A DNA stretch of 8,259 nucleotides from Cyanobacteria bacterium UBA8803 (GCA_003505715.1 DNXU01000266.1:22202-30460); one strand, 5' to 3'. Shown: positions 1-6,610, counted from the first letter of the stretch. Numbers and translations: made by a program. Notes: generated by a model not told the origin, from the sequence alone.

Positions 1-58
1 AGGGGGAATGGAAAGAGTTTTTTTCTTAACCTCTGTGTTTGCTGCGCCGGATAGTGGT

Positions 59-532
59 CTAGTCTGCGTTCAACACTTTACGGAACACAACCTTATCATC
101 ACCTGTTGCGTAGAAGTCACGAATACATGCCTCCTCTTCATAGCCACACTTCACATAGAATCTCCGTGTACGCTCGAAGTCTGGTAACCCAGATGTTTCC
201 ACTAGCAGCATACGCCCACCACGCATCATCAATGCTTGCTCGATGTAGCCTAAAAGTTTCGCACCCCGCCCTTGCCCCTGACGGTTGGGGTGAATTGCAA
301 TCAACTGCAAATTCCAAGTTCTGTCTGTCATTCGCTCCGGTTCGCAGTAGGCAACGCCTACTAGTCCATTGTCATCGTCAGTAATCCAGAAGGGTTCTGT
401 GTCACTGTTTCTTCCTAAAGAATCGGTCAACATCTGGCGCAGTAACTCTAACCCACTCGGCGGAAAAAGCCCAGTTGCATTTGCCAAGTCAATTAGAGCA
501 GCCGTGTCATCAGGCATGGTTGGTCGAATCAT
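59..532 (-). CDS. GNAT-family N-acetyltransferase
   Basis: Predicted 157-aa single-domain GNAT acetyltransferase, which would transfer an acetyl group from acetyl-CoA to an amine. The acceptor cannot be told. The acetyl-CoA pyrophosphate-binding motif is clear: QLIAIHPNRQGQGRGAKLL, with the R/Q-x-x-G-x-G core at about residues 84-90 and the preceding beta strand. The C-terminal RRFYVKCGY (about 123-131) is the usual motif B region, with the Tyr that acts as general acid in many GNATs. Length is normal for the fold. I start at the ATG at 532, which gives the common N-terminus MIRPTMPDD. A TTG two codons upstream at 538 is possible but less likely. No good Shine-Dalgarno sequence is visible. 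The gene lies downstream of hcp on the same strand, but 224 bp with a repeat and a hairpin separate them, so co-transcription is doubtful. Fold call firm, substrate unknown. Confidence 0.85.
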   Translation of the reverse strand: MIRPTMPDDTAALIDLANATGLFPPSGLELLRQMLTDSLGRNSDTEPFWITDDDNGLVGVAYCEPERMTDRTWNLQLIAIHPNRQGQGRGAKLLGYIEQALMMRGGRMLLVETSGLPDFERTRRFYVKCGYEEEACIRDFYATGDDKVVFRKVLNAD

Positions 533-626
533 GGGCAATAGTTATAGGATTACTCAACCAAATCGTTCATACTACATAATACTACAAAACACAGTTAGCT
601 TGATTCTGAATACTCACAGATAACTT

Positions 627-663
627 TTAGGCTGCTACCTGCACTGAACAGCTAGCAGCCTAA
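627..663 (-). terminator. 11-bp stem hairpin between hcp and the GNAT gene, possible terminator
   Basis: TTAGGCTGCTA (627-637) and TAGCAGCCTAA (653-663) form a perfect 11-bp stem with a 15-nt loop. It lies after hcp and before the GNAT gene as read on the minus strand. No T-tract follows it on the minus strand, so it is not a textbook intrinsic terminator. It may be a termination or RNA-stability hairpin. The stem is seen directly; the role is inferred. Confidence 0.4.
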
Positions 664-685
664 CTAAGGGACTTCCAAAAAATTA

Positions 686-770
686 ATTATCCAGTCCATT
701 AGGGCGAGTCAACTTATTTGGTCGGCAGAGTACTACATTGAAACAGCGACTCGCCCCTACATTGGATAAT
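686..770 (-). repeat. Palindromic intergenic element, copy 1 (GGGCGAGTC type)
   Basis: An 85-bp element with nested inverted repeats. The outer arms are ATTATCCA (686-693) and TGGATAAT (763-770). The inner arms are GGGCGAGTC (702-710) and GACTCGCCC (748-756). Read on the minus strand it matches copy 2 at 6534-6610: 27 of 28 bases at one end and 18 of 20 at the other, with most of the core differing. It has no coding capacity and resembles a MITE- or REP-like non-autonomous element. Its outer end overlaps the last codons of hcp and supplies the stop codon. Confidence 0.8.
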
Positions 771-2418
771 TTTTTATTTCTAACTCCTTAAGACAAGCAG
801 CTAAATCCTCATCCGGTGTCGTAATCAGCTTCAGATTGTAGTTCTCCGACAGCAGCTTCAGGACATTCGGGGAGATAAAGGCTGGCACAGTCGGTCCCAA
901 GCGAATATTCTGAATTCCTAGATAGAACAGAGTGAGCAAGATCGCCACAGCTTTCTGTTCGTACCAGGAGAGAATCATCGACAGAGGCAGCTCATTCACA
1001 CTCACATTGAAAGCATTCGCTAAGGCTAGGGCAATTTGAATCGCGGAGTAAGCATCGTTGCACTGGCCGACATCCATCAACCGGGGAATGCCGCCAATAT
1101 CTCCTAATTCTTTATCGAAGAAGCGGAACTTACCGCAGGCGAGAGTCAGCACTACGCAGTCTTTAGGCACTTTCTCCACAAATTCGCTGTAGTAATTGCG
1201 GACTGGCTTGGCACCGTCGCAACCACCGACGAGGAAGAAGTGACGAATATCTCCCCGCTTAACGGCATCAATGACTTCTCCGGCAACAGTCAGGACGGCG
1301 TTGCGAGCAAAACCTGTCATCACTTGGCGCGGTTCGCCATCTTCGGTAAAACCAGGTAATGCTAAGGCTTTTTGGATAACTGGGCTAAAGTCGTTAGGTT
1401 CTAGATGAGCCAGTCCCGGCCAGCCCACCGGGCCAAGAGTGAAGACCTTATCCTGATAATCATCATGGGGTGGCATCAGGCAGTTAGTGGTCATTACCAC
1501 TGGGCCGGGGAATTTAGGAAACTCTCGCGTCTGATTCTGCCAAGCAGTACCGTAGTGACCGTAGAGATGGGGGTATTTCTGCTTTAAGCCGGGGTAACCA
1601 TGGGCAGGTAGCATTTCGCCATGGGTGTAGATGTAGATGCCAGTGCCTTCAGTTTGTTTGAGCAGTTCTTCTAGTTCTTTGAGGTCGTGACCCGACACTA
1701 ATATAGCTTTGCCTTGCTTTGGATTGAGGGGTACGGGGGTGGGCACTGGATGACCGTAAGTGCTCGTGTTCCCTGCATCGAGCAGTTCCATTGCTCGCAG
1801 GTTAATTTCACCAACCTTTAGCGCGATAGTCAGCCAATCATTGAGGGTGAAGTCTTGGCGATCTAGAGCAGCTAAGGTTTCGTGGAAGAAGGCATAAACT
1901 TCGTCATCCTCTTCACCGAGTTCTTGGGCGTGGTAGGCGTAGGCAGCGATCCCTTTGAGTCCGTAAATAATTGTCAGTTTCAGGGAGAACAGGTCTACGT
2001 TTTTGGCGGCCTTGCTGATAAACTCGAATTCGACATCTCTACCTTGTTGGGCTAAGCCTTCTAGGCTAGTAGCAGGGGTAAAGTCAGCTAGGGCTAACCC
2101 TCCTACAGTGGCACCGCTGAGCTGGATTTGGGCTTTTAACTTTTCCCGAAGAGCGATCGCTTGGTGGATATAGTTGACAAAACTCTCTGGGTTAAAGTTG
2201 ACATTGGTTAAAGTAGAAAAGAGCGTTTCACAGGTAAAAACATCAGCGGCGCGGGTGCCTATGCCTAACTGACGAGCGCGGATTGCTACTTGCCCTAGTC
2301 CCCGCAAGCAGTGAAATAACAGGTCTTGTAGGGCATCGACTGCGGGACTTTTACCGCAAGCTCCCCATTGATAGCATCCTTGTCCGCCAGCAGTTTGTTC
2401 GCATTGGCTACAAAACAT
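757..2418 (-). CDS. hcp: Hydroxylamine reductase / hybrid-cluster protein, class I
   Basis: A 553-aa hybrid-cluster protein (prismane protein). The family reduces hydroxylamine to ammonia and is linked to nitric oxide detoxification in the cytoplasm. The N-terminal cysteines C3, C6, C15 and C21 give the spacing C-x2-C-x8-C-x5-C, typical of class I proteins, which bind a [4Fe-4S] cluster. The longer-spaced class II is the enterobacterial type. All expected ligands of the hybrid Fe-S-O cluster are present: H244, E268 (in HGEMLPAHGYP), C313, C400, C428, C453, and E487 with K489 (in WYEQKA). Length matches class I members. The ATG at 2418 is preceded by AAGGAGA with an 8-nt gap. No NADH-dependent reductase gene (hcr) is nearby, so electrons presumably come from ferredoxin or a distant reductase. 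The gene is divergent from a Crp/Fnr regulator with a palindrome between them. The last residues, NYPM, and the stop lie in a repeat element. Confidence 0.97.
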   Translation of the reverse strand: MFCSQCEQTAGGQGCYQWGACGKSPAVDALQDLLFHCLRGLGQVAIRARQLGIGTRAADVFTCETLFSTLTNVNFNPESFVNYIHQAIALREKLKAQIQLSGATVGGLALADFTPATSLEGLAQQGRDVEFEFISKAAKNVDLFSLKLTIIYGLKGIAAYAYHAQELGEEDDEVYAFFHETLAALDRQDFTLNDWLTIALKVGEINLRAMELLDAGNTSTYGHPVPTPVPLNPKQGKAILVSGHDLKELEELLKQTEGTGIYIYTHGEMLPAHGYPGLKQKYPHLYGHYGTAWQNQTREFPKFPGPVVMTTNCLMPPHDDYQDKVFTLGPVGWPGLAHLEPNDFSPVIQKALALPGFTEDGEPRQVMTGFARNAVLTVAGEVIDAVKRGDIRHFFLVGGCDGAKPVRNYYSEFVEKVPKDCVVLTLACGKFRFFDKELGDIGGIPRLMDVGQCNDAYSAIQIALALANAFNVSVNELPLSMILSWYEQKAVAILLTLFYLGIQNIRLGPTVPAFISPNVLKLLSENYNLKLITTPDEDLAACLKELEIKNYPM

Positions 2419-2426
2419 CAGTTAGG

Positions 2427-2433
2427 TCTCCTT
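2427..2433 (-). promoter_or_regulatory. Ribosome binding site of hcp
   Basis: Read on the minus strand this is AAGGAGA, ending 8 nt before the hcp ATG at 2418. It is a strong Shine-Dalgarno match and fixes the start. Confidence 0.75.
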
Positions 2434-2456
2434 AGACGTTTCCTCTATCTACGTCC

Positions 2457-2462
2457 ACTCTA
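2457..2462 (-). promoter_or_regulatory. Inferred -10 box of the hcp promoter
   Basis: On the minus strand this hexamer reads TAGAGT, four of six matches to TATAAT. If it is the -10 box, transcription starts near 2450, giving a leader of about 31 nt. The centre of the palindrome at 2484-2499 would then lie at exactly -41.5, the usual position for an activating FNR-type site. The hexamer alone is weak, and the geometry is the main argument. An alternative -10 is AACAAT at 2465-2470. Confidence 0.35.
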
Positions 2463-2483
2463 GGATTGTTAGAAATAAACCAC

Positions 2484-2499
2484 CTTGACTTAAGTCAAG
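2484..2499. promoter_or_regulatory. FNR-type operator palindrome between hcp and the regulator
   Basis: CTTGACTTAAGTCAAG is a perfect 16-bp palindrome. Its core, TTGAC-N4-GTCAA, differs from the FNR consensus TTGAT-N4-ATCAA by one base in each half. The neighbouring regulator carries the E-x2-S-R recognition helix that in FNR-type proteins reads TTGA half-sites. The site lies between the two divergent genes, 28 bp before the regulator start codon and 66 bp before the hcp start. It probably serves as the activator site for hcp and may also control the regulator itself. Confidence 0.75.
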
Positions 2500-2526
2500 A
2501 CTCCAGTAAAGGTAAATTAAACTTCA

Positions 2527-3222
2527 GTGGCGAATACTCAATTATCCGAACTTCAGGAATTTCTAGGGGATATTTCCCTGTGGCGGGGTATGCCGAAAGA
2601 GCAGCTCGATGCCATAGCCCAAATTGCGATCGCCAAAACCTATGCTAAGGGTGAAATTATTTTTGAGGAAGGGGAGGAAGGCCGGGGGTTTTTTGTGGTC
2701 TGTTCTGGACGAGTCAAAGTTTTCAAGATTTCCGCTGAAGGCAAAGAACAAATTTTAGGATTGTTTGGACCTAAAGACCATTTTGCCGAGGTGCCTGCCT
2801 TTGATGGCCAATGTTTTCCTGCCTCTGCTGCGGCTTTGGAGAAAAGTCAATTGCTGTTTTTTCCCCGCAGCGCTTTTTTGGGACTCCTAGAGCAGCACCC
2901 AACCATTGCGATCGCCATGCTGGCAATTTTTGCCCGTCACTTGCGGCAGTTTGCTAGGCTCATTGAAGACCTTTCTTTGAAGGAGGTGCCGGGGAGATTG
3001 GCCGCTTACCTGCTCTATCTAAGCGAGCATAACTGCACCTCGTCAGAAGTGGAATTAGATATGACCAAGGCTCAGCTAGCTGCTGTGTTGGGTACGATTC
3101 CAGAAACTCTATCGCGGGTTTTTGCCAAACTGGGTCAGGAGGGTTTGATTGCTATTAATGGTTCTCGAATTCAGTTGTTAGACCGCCAGCGTTTAACAGC
3201 CTGGGCTGAAGGGAAAAGATAA
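2527..3222 (+). CDS. Crp/Fnr-family transcriptional regulator, HcpR/DNR-like by context
   Basis: A 231-aa Crp/Fnr-type regulator. The N-terminal cyclic-nucleotide-binding-like beta barrel spans about residues 18-115 (KGEIIFEEGEEGRGFFVVCSG and following). A long dimerisation helix covers about 125-150, and a C-terminal winged helix-turn-helix about 150-225. The recognition helix PETLSRVFAKL has E193, S196 and R197, the FNR-type E-x2-S-R signature. FNR's N-terminal iron-sulfur cysteines are absent; the only cysteines are C59, C96 and C170. It therefore is not a classical oxygen-sensing FNR and may bind haem or another effector, as reported for some HcpR and DNR proteins. The GTG start at 2527 is the first possible start after an in-frame stop at 2518, and its ribosome binding site is poor (AAAGG, 14 nt away). 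Its divergent neighbour is hcp and the operator lies between, so hcp is the likely target. The effector is unknown. Confidence 0.92.
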   Translation: MANTQLSELQEFLGDISLWRGMPKEQLDAIAQIAIAKTYAKGEIIFEEGEEGRGFFVVCSGRVKVFKISAEGKEQILGLFGPKDHFAEVPAFDGQCFPASAAALEKSQLLFFPRSAFLGLLEQHPTIAIAMLAIFARHLRQFARLIEDLSLKEVPGRLAAYLLYLSEHNCTSSEVELDMTKAQLAAVLGTIPETLSRVFAKLGQEGLIAINGSRIQLLDRQRLTAWAEGKR

Positions 3223-3292
3223 CTTTTTTTGTAAAGAAAATAGAAGAATTGTGTAAAATCAAACCCAAAATGCAACTTAATTGAGAATAATT

Positions 3293-3306
3293 TTGATTAT
3301 AGTTAA
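3293..3306. promoter_or_regulatory. Degenerate FNR-like site upstream of the aldehyde dehydrogenase
   Basis: TTGATTATAGTTAA fits TTGAY-N4-RTCAA at nine of ten defined positions. It lies in the 118-bp A+T-rich gap between the regulator and the aldehyde dehydrogenase. It is centred only about 41 bp before the ATG, so it cannot be a -41.5 activator site for a transcript that includes the ribosome binding site at 3329. If real, it would act as a repressor site. The gap is so A+T-rich that chance is possible. Confidence 0.25.
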
Positions 3307-3328
3307 AAACTTTTCCCAATAAAAATTT

Positions 3329-3336
3329 AAGGAGGA
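3329..3336 (+). promoter_or_regulatory. Ribosome binding site of the aldehyde dehydrogenase
   Basis: AAGGAGGA ends 4 nt before the ATG at 3341. This is a nearly full Shine-Dalgarno sequence and supports that start. It is much stronger than the sites of the other genes here and suggests high translation. Confidence 0.75.
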
Positions 3337-3340
3337 CCTG

Positions 3341-4813
3341 ATGGTAACAGCAACTTTACCTAAACAGCAGGTCAAAATCGGCCCAACTCAACTGCTGATT
3401 AATAACGAGTGGGTAGAGAGTGCCAGCGGTCGCCGCTTCGAGACGATTAACCCTAGTACAGGTGAGGTAATCTGCGACGTTGCTGAAGCTGACGCCCCGG
3501 ATGTAGATAAGGCAGTGCAAGCGGCTAGAACGGCATTTAATCAAGGGGAATGGCGTCGGATGTCTGCCCGCCATCGCGGCGAGTTACTCTATAAGCTGGC
3601 TGACTTGATGGAGCAGCATAAGGAGGAGTTGGCGCGGTTGGAAACCCTCGACAACGGTAAGCCTCTGACGGATTCACTTAATATAGACCTGCCGTTTGCG
3701 ATCGCTTGTTACCGCTACTATGCAGGCTGGGCAGATAAGATCCAAGGTAAAACAATTCCTATTAACGGCCCTTATTTTTGCTATACGCGGCATGAACCGA
3801 TCGGTGTGGTGGGTCAAATTATCCCTTGGAACTTCCCGTTGCTGATGCAAGCCTGGAAGCTGGCACCAGCGCTAGCAGCAGGGAATACAGTCATCCTGAA
3901 AACTGCCGAACAGACACCCTTATCAGCATTGCGGGTGGGCGAACTGATGATCGCAGCAGGTTTCCCGCCCGGTGTAGTCAACATTCTATCGGGTTACGGG
4001 CCAACAGCTGGGGCAGCCATCTCCCGCCACATGGATATTGATAAAGTCGCCTTTACGGGTTCGACGGAGGTGGGACATCTAATTATGGAGGCTGCTGCTA
4101 AAAGCAACCTCAAACGCATCAGTTTAGAACTAGGCGGCAAGAGTCCCAACATCGTCTTTGCCGACGCCGATATGGATGCCGCGATCGCAGGTGCCCACAA
4201 TGCCCTATTCTTCAACCAAGGTCAGTGCTGCAATGCGGGTTCCCGACTGTTTGTGGAAGAAAAATGTTATGACGAGTTTGTTGCTAGGAGTGTCGAACAA
4301 GCCAAGCAGCGTATCGTCGGCGATCCCTTTGACCCCCATACCCAGCAGGGGCCGCAGGTAGATAAAGAACAGTTTGATAAGATAATGGGCTACATTGAGG
4401 CGGGACAGCGGGAAGGCGCTCATATGTTATGCGGTGGCGATCGGGTTGGCGATCGCGGATTTTTCATTGAACCCACAGTCTTCGCCCATGTTCGCAATGA
4501 GATGAAGATTGCCCAAGAGGAAATCTTTGGACCGGTGATGAGTATCATTAAGTTCAAAGACATCGACGAGGCAATTCATCTGGCTAACACCACGATGTAC
4601 GGACTGGCAGCTGGTGTGTGGACTAAGGATATTACCAAAGCCCATGCGATCGCCAATAACGTCCGTGCTGGTACAGTTTGGGTAAATTGCTACCACGTCT
4701 TTGACACGGCTGCACCCTTTGGCGGGTTCAAGCAATCAGGTATTGGTCGCGAACTTGGTGAGTATTGCTTGGAGCATTACACTGAGGTTAAGACGGTCAC
4801 GATCCAGCTGTAG
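3341..4813 (+). CDS. NAD(P)-dependent aldehyde dehydrogenase, ALDH1/ALDH2-like
   Basis: A 490-aa full-length aldehyde dehydrogenase that oxidises an aldehyde to the carboxylic acid with NAD(P)+ in the cytoplasm. The catalytic set is complete: oxyanion-hole N164 in PWNFP, general base E263 in LELGGKSP, nucleophile C297 in [12 protein letters not shown], and E394 with F396 in EEIFGPV. K187 and E190 in LKTAEQTPL are the cofactor-binding pair; the Glu favours NAD+ over NADP+ in ALDH2-type enzymes. The C-terminal [18 protein letters not shown] resembles mitochondrial ALDH2, so a broad substrate range is possible. The substrate cannot be assigned; acetaldehyde, fatty or apocarotenoid aldehydes are all conceivable. 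There is no signal peptide. The gene follows the Crp/Fnr regulator by 118 bp on the same strand, with its own strong ribosome binding site. It contains four HIP1 sites, so it looks native to the genome. Confidence 0.95.
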   Translation: MVTATLPKQQVKIGPTQLLINNEWVESASGRRFETINPSTGEVICDVAEADAPDVDKAVQAARTAFNQGEWRRMSARHRGELLYKLADLMEQHKEELARLETLDNGKPLTDSLNIDLPFAIACYRYYAGWADKIQGKTIPINGPYFCYTRHEPIGVVGQIIPWNFPLLMQAWKLAPALAAGNTVILKTAEQTPLSALRVGELMIAAGFPPGVVNILSGYGPTAGAAISRHMDIDKVAFTGSTEVGHLIMEAAAKSNLKRISLELGGKSPNIVFADADMDAAIAGAHNALFFNQGQCCNAGSRLFVEEKCYDEFVARSVEQAKQRIVGDPFDPHTQQGPQVDKEQFDKIMGYIEAGQREGAHMLCGGDRVGDRGFFIEPTVFAHVRNEMKIAQEEIFGPVMSIIKFKDIDEAIHLANTTMYGLAAGVWTKDITKAHAIANNVRAGTVWVNCYHVFDTAAPFGGFKQSGIGRELGEYCLEHYTEVKTVTIQL

Positions 4814-4855
4814 GGGTTTGTTATCATCTAGTCCGTGAAGAGATCGTTTCTCTAG

Positions 4856-4906
4856 CGAAACCCAACACCTAGCCTCTTGTGTTGGGTTTCGTGCCTCAAC
4901 CCAACA
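4856..4906. repeat. Three-armed inverted repeat after the aldehyde dehydrogenase
   Basis: CGAAACCCAACAC (4856-4868) and GTGTTGGGTTTCG (4879-4891) form a perfect 13-bp stem with a 10-nt loop. The second arm can also pair over 9 bp with AACCCAACA (4898-4906), so two hairpins compete. From memory, sequences of this type recur between genes in filamentous cyanobacteria. It could end transcription of the aldehyde dehydrogenase, whose stop is 43 bp upstream, though no T-tract follows. Confidence 0.7.
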
Positions 4907-4935
4907 GTCGCTACAAAAACGAAGGCAAAAAACTT

Positions 4936-5223
4936 ATGGCATTGCTAGATCACTTTCATCCGCCATTGAGTACTCGCCGTCACTGGCACGCCTTCCACAA
5001 TGCTTGGGCAACCTACATCGCTTCAGATTTAAATCGTCAACTGCCAGAAGGGTATTTTGCTGAGCCGAATGTGCAATTTGGGATTGAAATTGATGTGGCA
5101 GCATTTGAGGAATTACCTGCTACTTCAGTTTCCCAGAATGTTGCTCAACTACCGACTGGTTCCAAAAAAGAGTGGATGCCTCCATTATCAATCTTGTTTC
5201 TCAACCAAAAGGAGACATTTCAA
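4936..5223 (+). pseudogene. N-terminal remnant of a conserved hypothetical gene, in frame with the downstream Uma2 gene
   Basis: From the ATG at 4936 the frame encodes MALLDHFHPPLSTRRHWHAF and continues to about IEIDVAAFEE. I recall this conserved start from longer cyanobacterial and planctomycete proteins of unknown function, loosely DUF4058-like; the family name is not certain. The similarity fades after about 80 residues, near KKEWMPP. The frame then runs without a stop through what looks like the leader and ribosome binding site of the next gene into Uma2. The best reading is a gene that lost its 3' part, with a Uma2 gene now abutting it. An intact 302-aa fusion (4936-5844) cannot be excluded. 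A GTG at 4879 in the same frame lies inside a repeat arm and is not credible. A weak GAAGG precedes the ATG by 10 nt. Confidence 0.55.
5209..5214 (+). promoter_or_regulatory. Ribosome binding site that sets the Uma2 start
   Basis: AAGGAG ends 9 nt before the ATG at 5224. It is the reason for starting the Uma2 protein at residue MIAQPQ and not at the upstream in-frame ATG at 4936. Confidence 0.6.
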
Positions 5224-5844
5224 ATGATTGCTCAACCACAACTTCAACTAATGGCTCCTCAAGAGTATCTGGAATGGGAAGAACTACAACCTATTAAGTA
5301 CGAATATGTTAATGGGGAAGTATTTGCTATGACAGGGGGAACCCTTCCCCATAATTCCATTGCCTTGAATTTCGCATCTGCACTTAAAAATCATCTGCGA
5401 GGTAAAGGCTGTAAAGTCTTTATGGCAGATGCTAAAGTGGGAGTTTCGCAAAATGGCCCTTTTCACTATCCTGATGTGATGGTTAGTTGCGATCCGCGAG
5501 ACCAAAAAGTTATCAAAGTTATTTATCATCCCTGTTTACTTGTCGAAGTTCTATCTCCTGCTACAGAGGGATTCGACCGTGGCAAAAAATTTAGACATTA
5601 TCGTCAAATTAAAACTTTAAAAGAATACGTTTTGATTGAAGCCGAGCGCATGAATGTAGAGTGCTATCGAATTAATGAGAAAGGCAAATGGGAACTCACG
5701 GCTTATTCCCTTGACACAATCACAGCTGGCGGTACAGAAGTAGAAGTTGATTTTAGCAGTGTCGATTTCCGTTGTTCGATTTCTATGCTGTATGAAGATG
5801 TGGTTTTTCCTGAGGATAATCCAGGAGATTCTGATGATAACTAA
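5224..5844 (+). CDS. Uma2-family PD-(D/E)XK nuclease-like protein, first copy
   Basis: A 206-aa Uma2-family protein, a PD-(D/E)XK-fold family greatly expanded in cyanobacteria and of unproven function. The typical Uma2 order is present: APQEYLEWEE near the N-terminus, then KYEYVNGEVFAMTGGTLPHN (about residues 25-44), the PD of YPDVMV (D84), the E of LLVEVLSPAT (E108), then KFRHYRQIKTLKEYVLIEAE. The catalytic-type acidic residues are all kept, so the protein may be active. Length fits the family when started at 5224, where a good ribosome binding site lies. The frame stays open upstream into a gene remnant, so automatic annotation may give a longer protein. A second Uma2 gene begins 39 bp downstream, and the two may be co-transcribed. 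There is no HIP1 site and base composition is more A+T-rich than in the left half of the window. The acidic tail PEDNPGDSDD is unremarkable. Confidence 0.88.
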   Translation: MIAQPQLQLMAPQEYLEWEELQPIKYEYVNGEVFAMTGGTLPHNSIALNFASALKNHLRGKGCKVFMADAKVGVSQNGPFHYPDVMVSCDPRDQKVIKVIYHPCLLVEVLSPATEGFDRGKKFRHYRQIKTLKEYVLIEAERMNVECYRINEKGKWELTAYSLDTITAGGTEVEVDFSSVDFRCSISMLYEDVVFPEDNPGDSDDN

Positions 5845-5883
5845 TTGAGCATATCTTATAACAGAAAGAGTTATTAGTCAAAT

Positions 5884-6492
5884 ATGAACGCGATTCCAGT
5901 TATTATTCCACAAAGCTTAAAAGTTACTCAGGAGCAGTTTATCCAGCTAGCTGCTGCTAATCGGGAGGTGCGACTTGAACGAACTGCTACAGGAGAATTA
6001 ATTATTATGCCACCTACTGGGGGAAACACCGGAAAGCGAAATATTGATATAGCATTTCAGCTTCAGGCATGGAATCGTCAAGCAAAATTAGGGGTTACTT
6101 TTGACTCTTCTACAGCGTTTCAACTTCCTAATGGTGCAGATCGTTCTCCTGATGCTGCTTGGGTGAGTCAAGAGAGATGGGATGCATTAACACCAGAACA
6201 ACAGGAAACATTTCCTCCTCTGTGTCCTGATTTTGTGATTGAATTACGTTCTAAGAGTGACAATATGGCACCTTTACGCAAAAAGATGCAGGAATATTTA
6301 GAAAATGGTTTGCGTTTAGGCTGGTTGATTGATGCAAAGAATAAAAGGGTTGAAATTTATCGACAGAATCAGGAGGTAGAGGTTTTAGAGTCACCTGTAA
6401 GTTTATCGGGGGAAGAGGTTTTACCTGGTTTTGTACTGGATTTGCAGGTTGTTTTTGAGCTTCATGCGCCAGGATCAACAAATATAGGGTAA
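5884..6492 (+). CDS. Uma2-family PD-(D/E)XK nuclease-like protein, second copy
   Basis: A 202-aa Uma2-family protein of a different subfamily from its neighbour. Features in order are LKVTQEQFIQLAAANREVRL, the LERTATGELIIMPPTGGNTG segment (31-50), the PD of RSPDAAWV (P89, D90), and PDFVIELRSKSD with E120. R122 stands where the motif Lys would be, as I recall for this subfamily. MQEYLENGLRLGWLID follows (135-150). The catalytic-type residues match the fold, so nothing suggests decay. The start at 5884 follows a poor ribosome binding site (AGAAAGAG about 13 nt away), which agrees with translation from a shared transcript with the Uma2 gene 39 bp upstream. The two proteins differ too much to be a recent duplication. 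Its target and biological role are not known. It has no signal peptide or membrane segment. Confidence 0.92.
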   Translation: MNAIPVIIPQSLKVTQEQFIQLAAANREVRLERTATGELIIMPPTGGNTGKRNIDIAFQLQAWNRQAKLGVTFDSSTAFQLPNGADRSPDAAWVSQERWDALTPEQQETFPPLCPDFVIELRSKSDNMAPLRKKMQEYLENGLRLGWLIDAKNKRVEIYRQNQEVEVLESPVSLSGEEVLPGFVLDLQVVFELHAPGSTNIG

Positions 6493-6533
6493 TTTCAAAC
6501 AGGATTTCTGAGATCACGATTCCCCACCGATAG

Positions 6534-6610
6534 TATCCCATGTAGGGGCGAGTCGCTGTTTGAAGACATTAGCGCAAACGATATTATCACTTGACTCGCC
6601 CTGATTGACT
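6534..6610 (+). repeat. Palindromic intergenic element, copy 2 (GGGCGAGTC type)
   Basis: The arms are GGGCGAGTC (6546-6554) and GACTCGCCC (6593-6601), 38 bp apart, against 37 bp in copy 1. It is inverted relative to copy 1. Both ends match copy 1 well (6534-6561 and 6591-6610) while the core between 6562 and 6590 has diverged. It sits between the convergent second Uma2 gene and the LRAT gene. Confidence 0.8.

Noticed and set aside
18..25. T-run downstream of the GNAT gene as intrinsic terminator
   Set aside because: On the coding (minus) strand the run is A, not T, and no stem precedes it.
533..538. TTG start of the GNAT protein
   Set aside because: The ATG two codons later gives the typical MIRP N-terminus. 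The TTG has no ribosome binding site either.
106..623. Plus-strand open frames of 92 and 84 codons over and beside the GNAT gene
   Set aside because: They overlap the clear GNAT gene on the other strand and show no protein-like motif.
3214..3230. AAAAG/CTTTT stem plus T-run at the regulator's stop codon as terminator
   Set aside because: The stem is five A+T-rich pairs and starts inside the coding region, so it is too weak to call.
4205..4735. Minus-strand open frames of 72 and 102 codons inside the aldehyde dehydrogenase
   Set aside because: They are antisense shadows of a well conserved enzyme, with no recognisable domain or ribosome binding site.
4879..4935. GTG start at 4879 that would add 19 residues before MALLDHF
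   Set aside because: The GTG and following codons lie inside the arms of a repeat, and the family-like N-terminus begins at the ATG at 4936.
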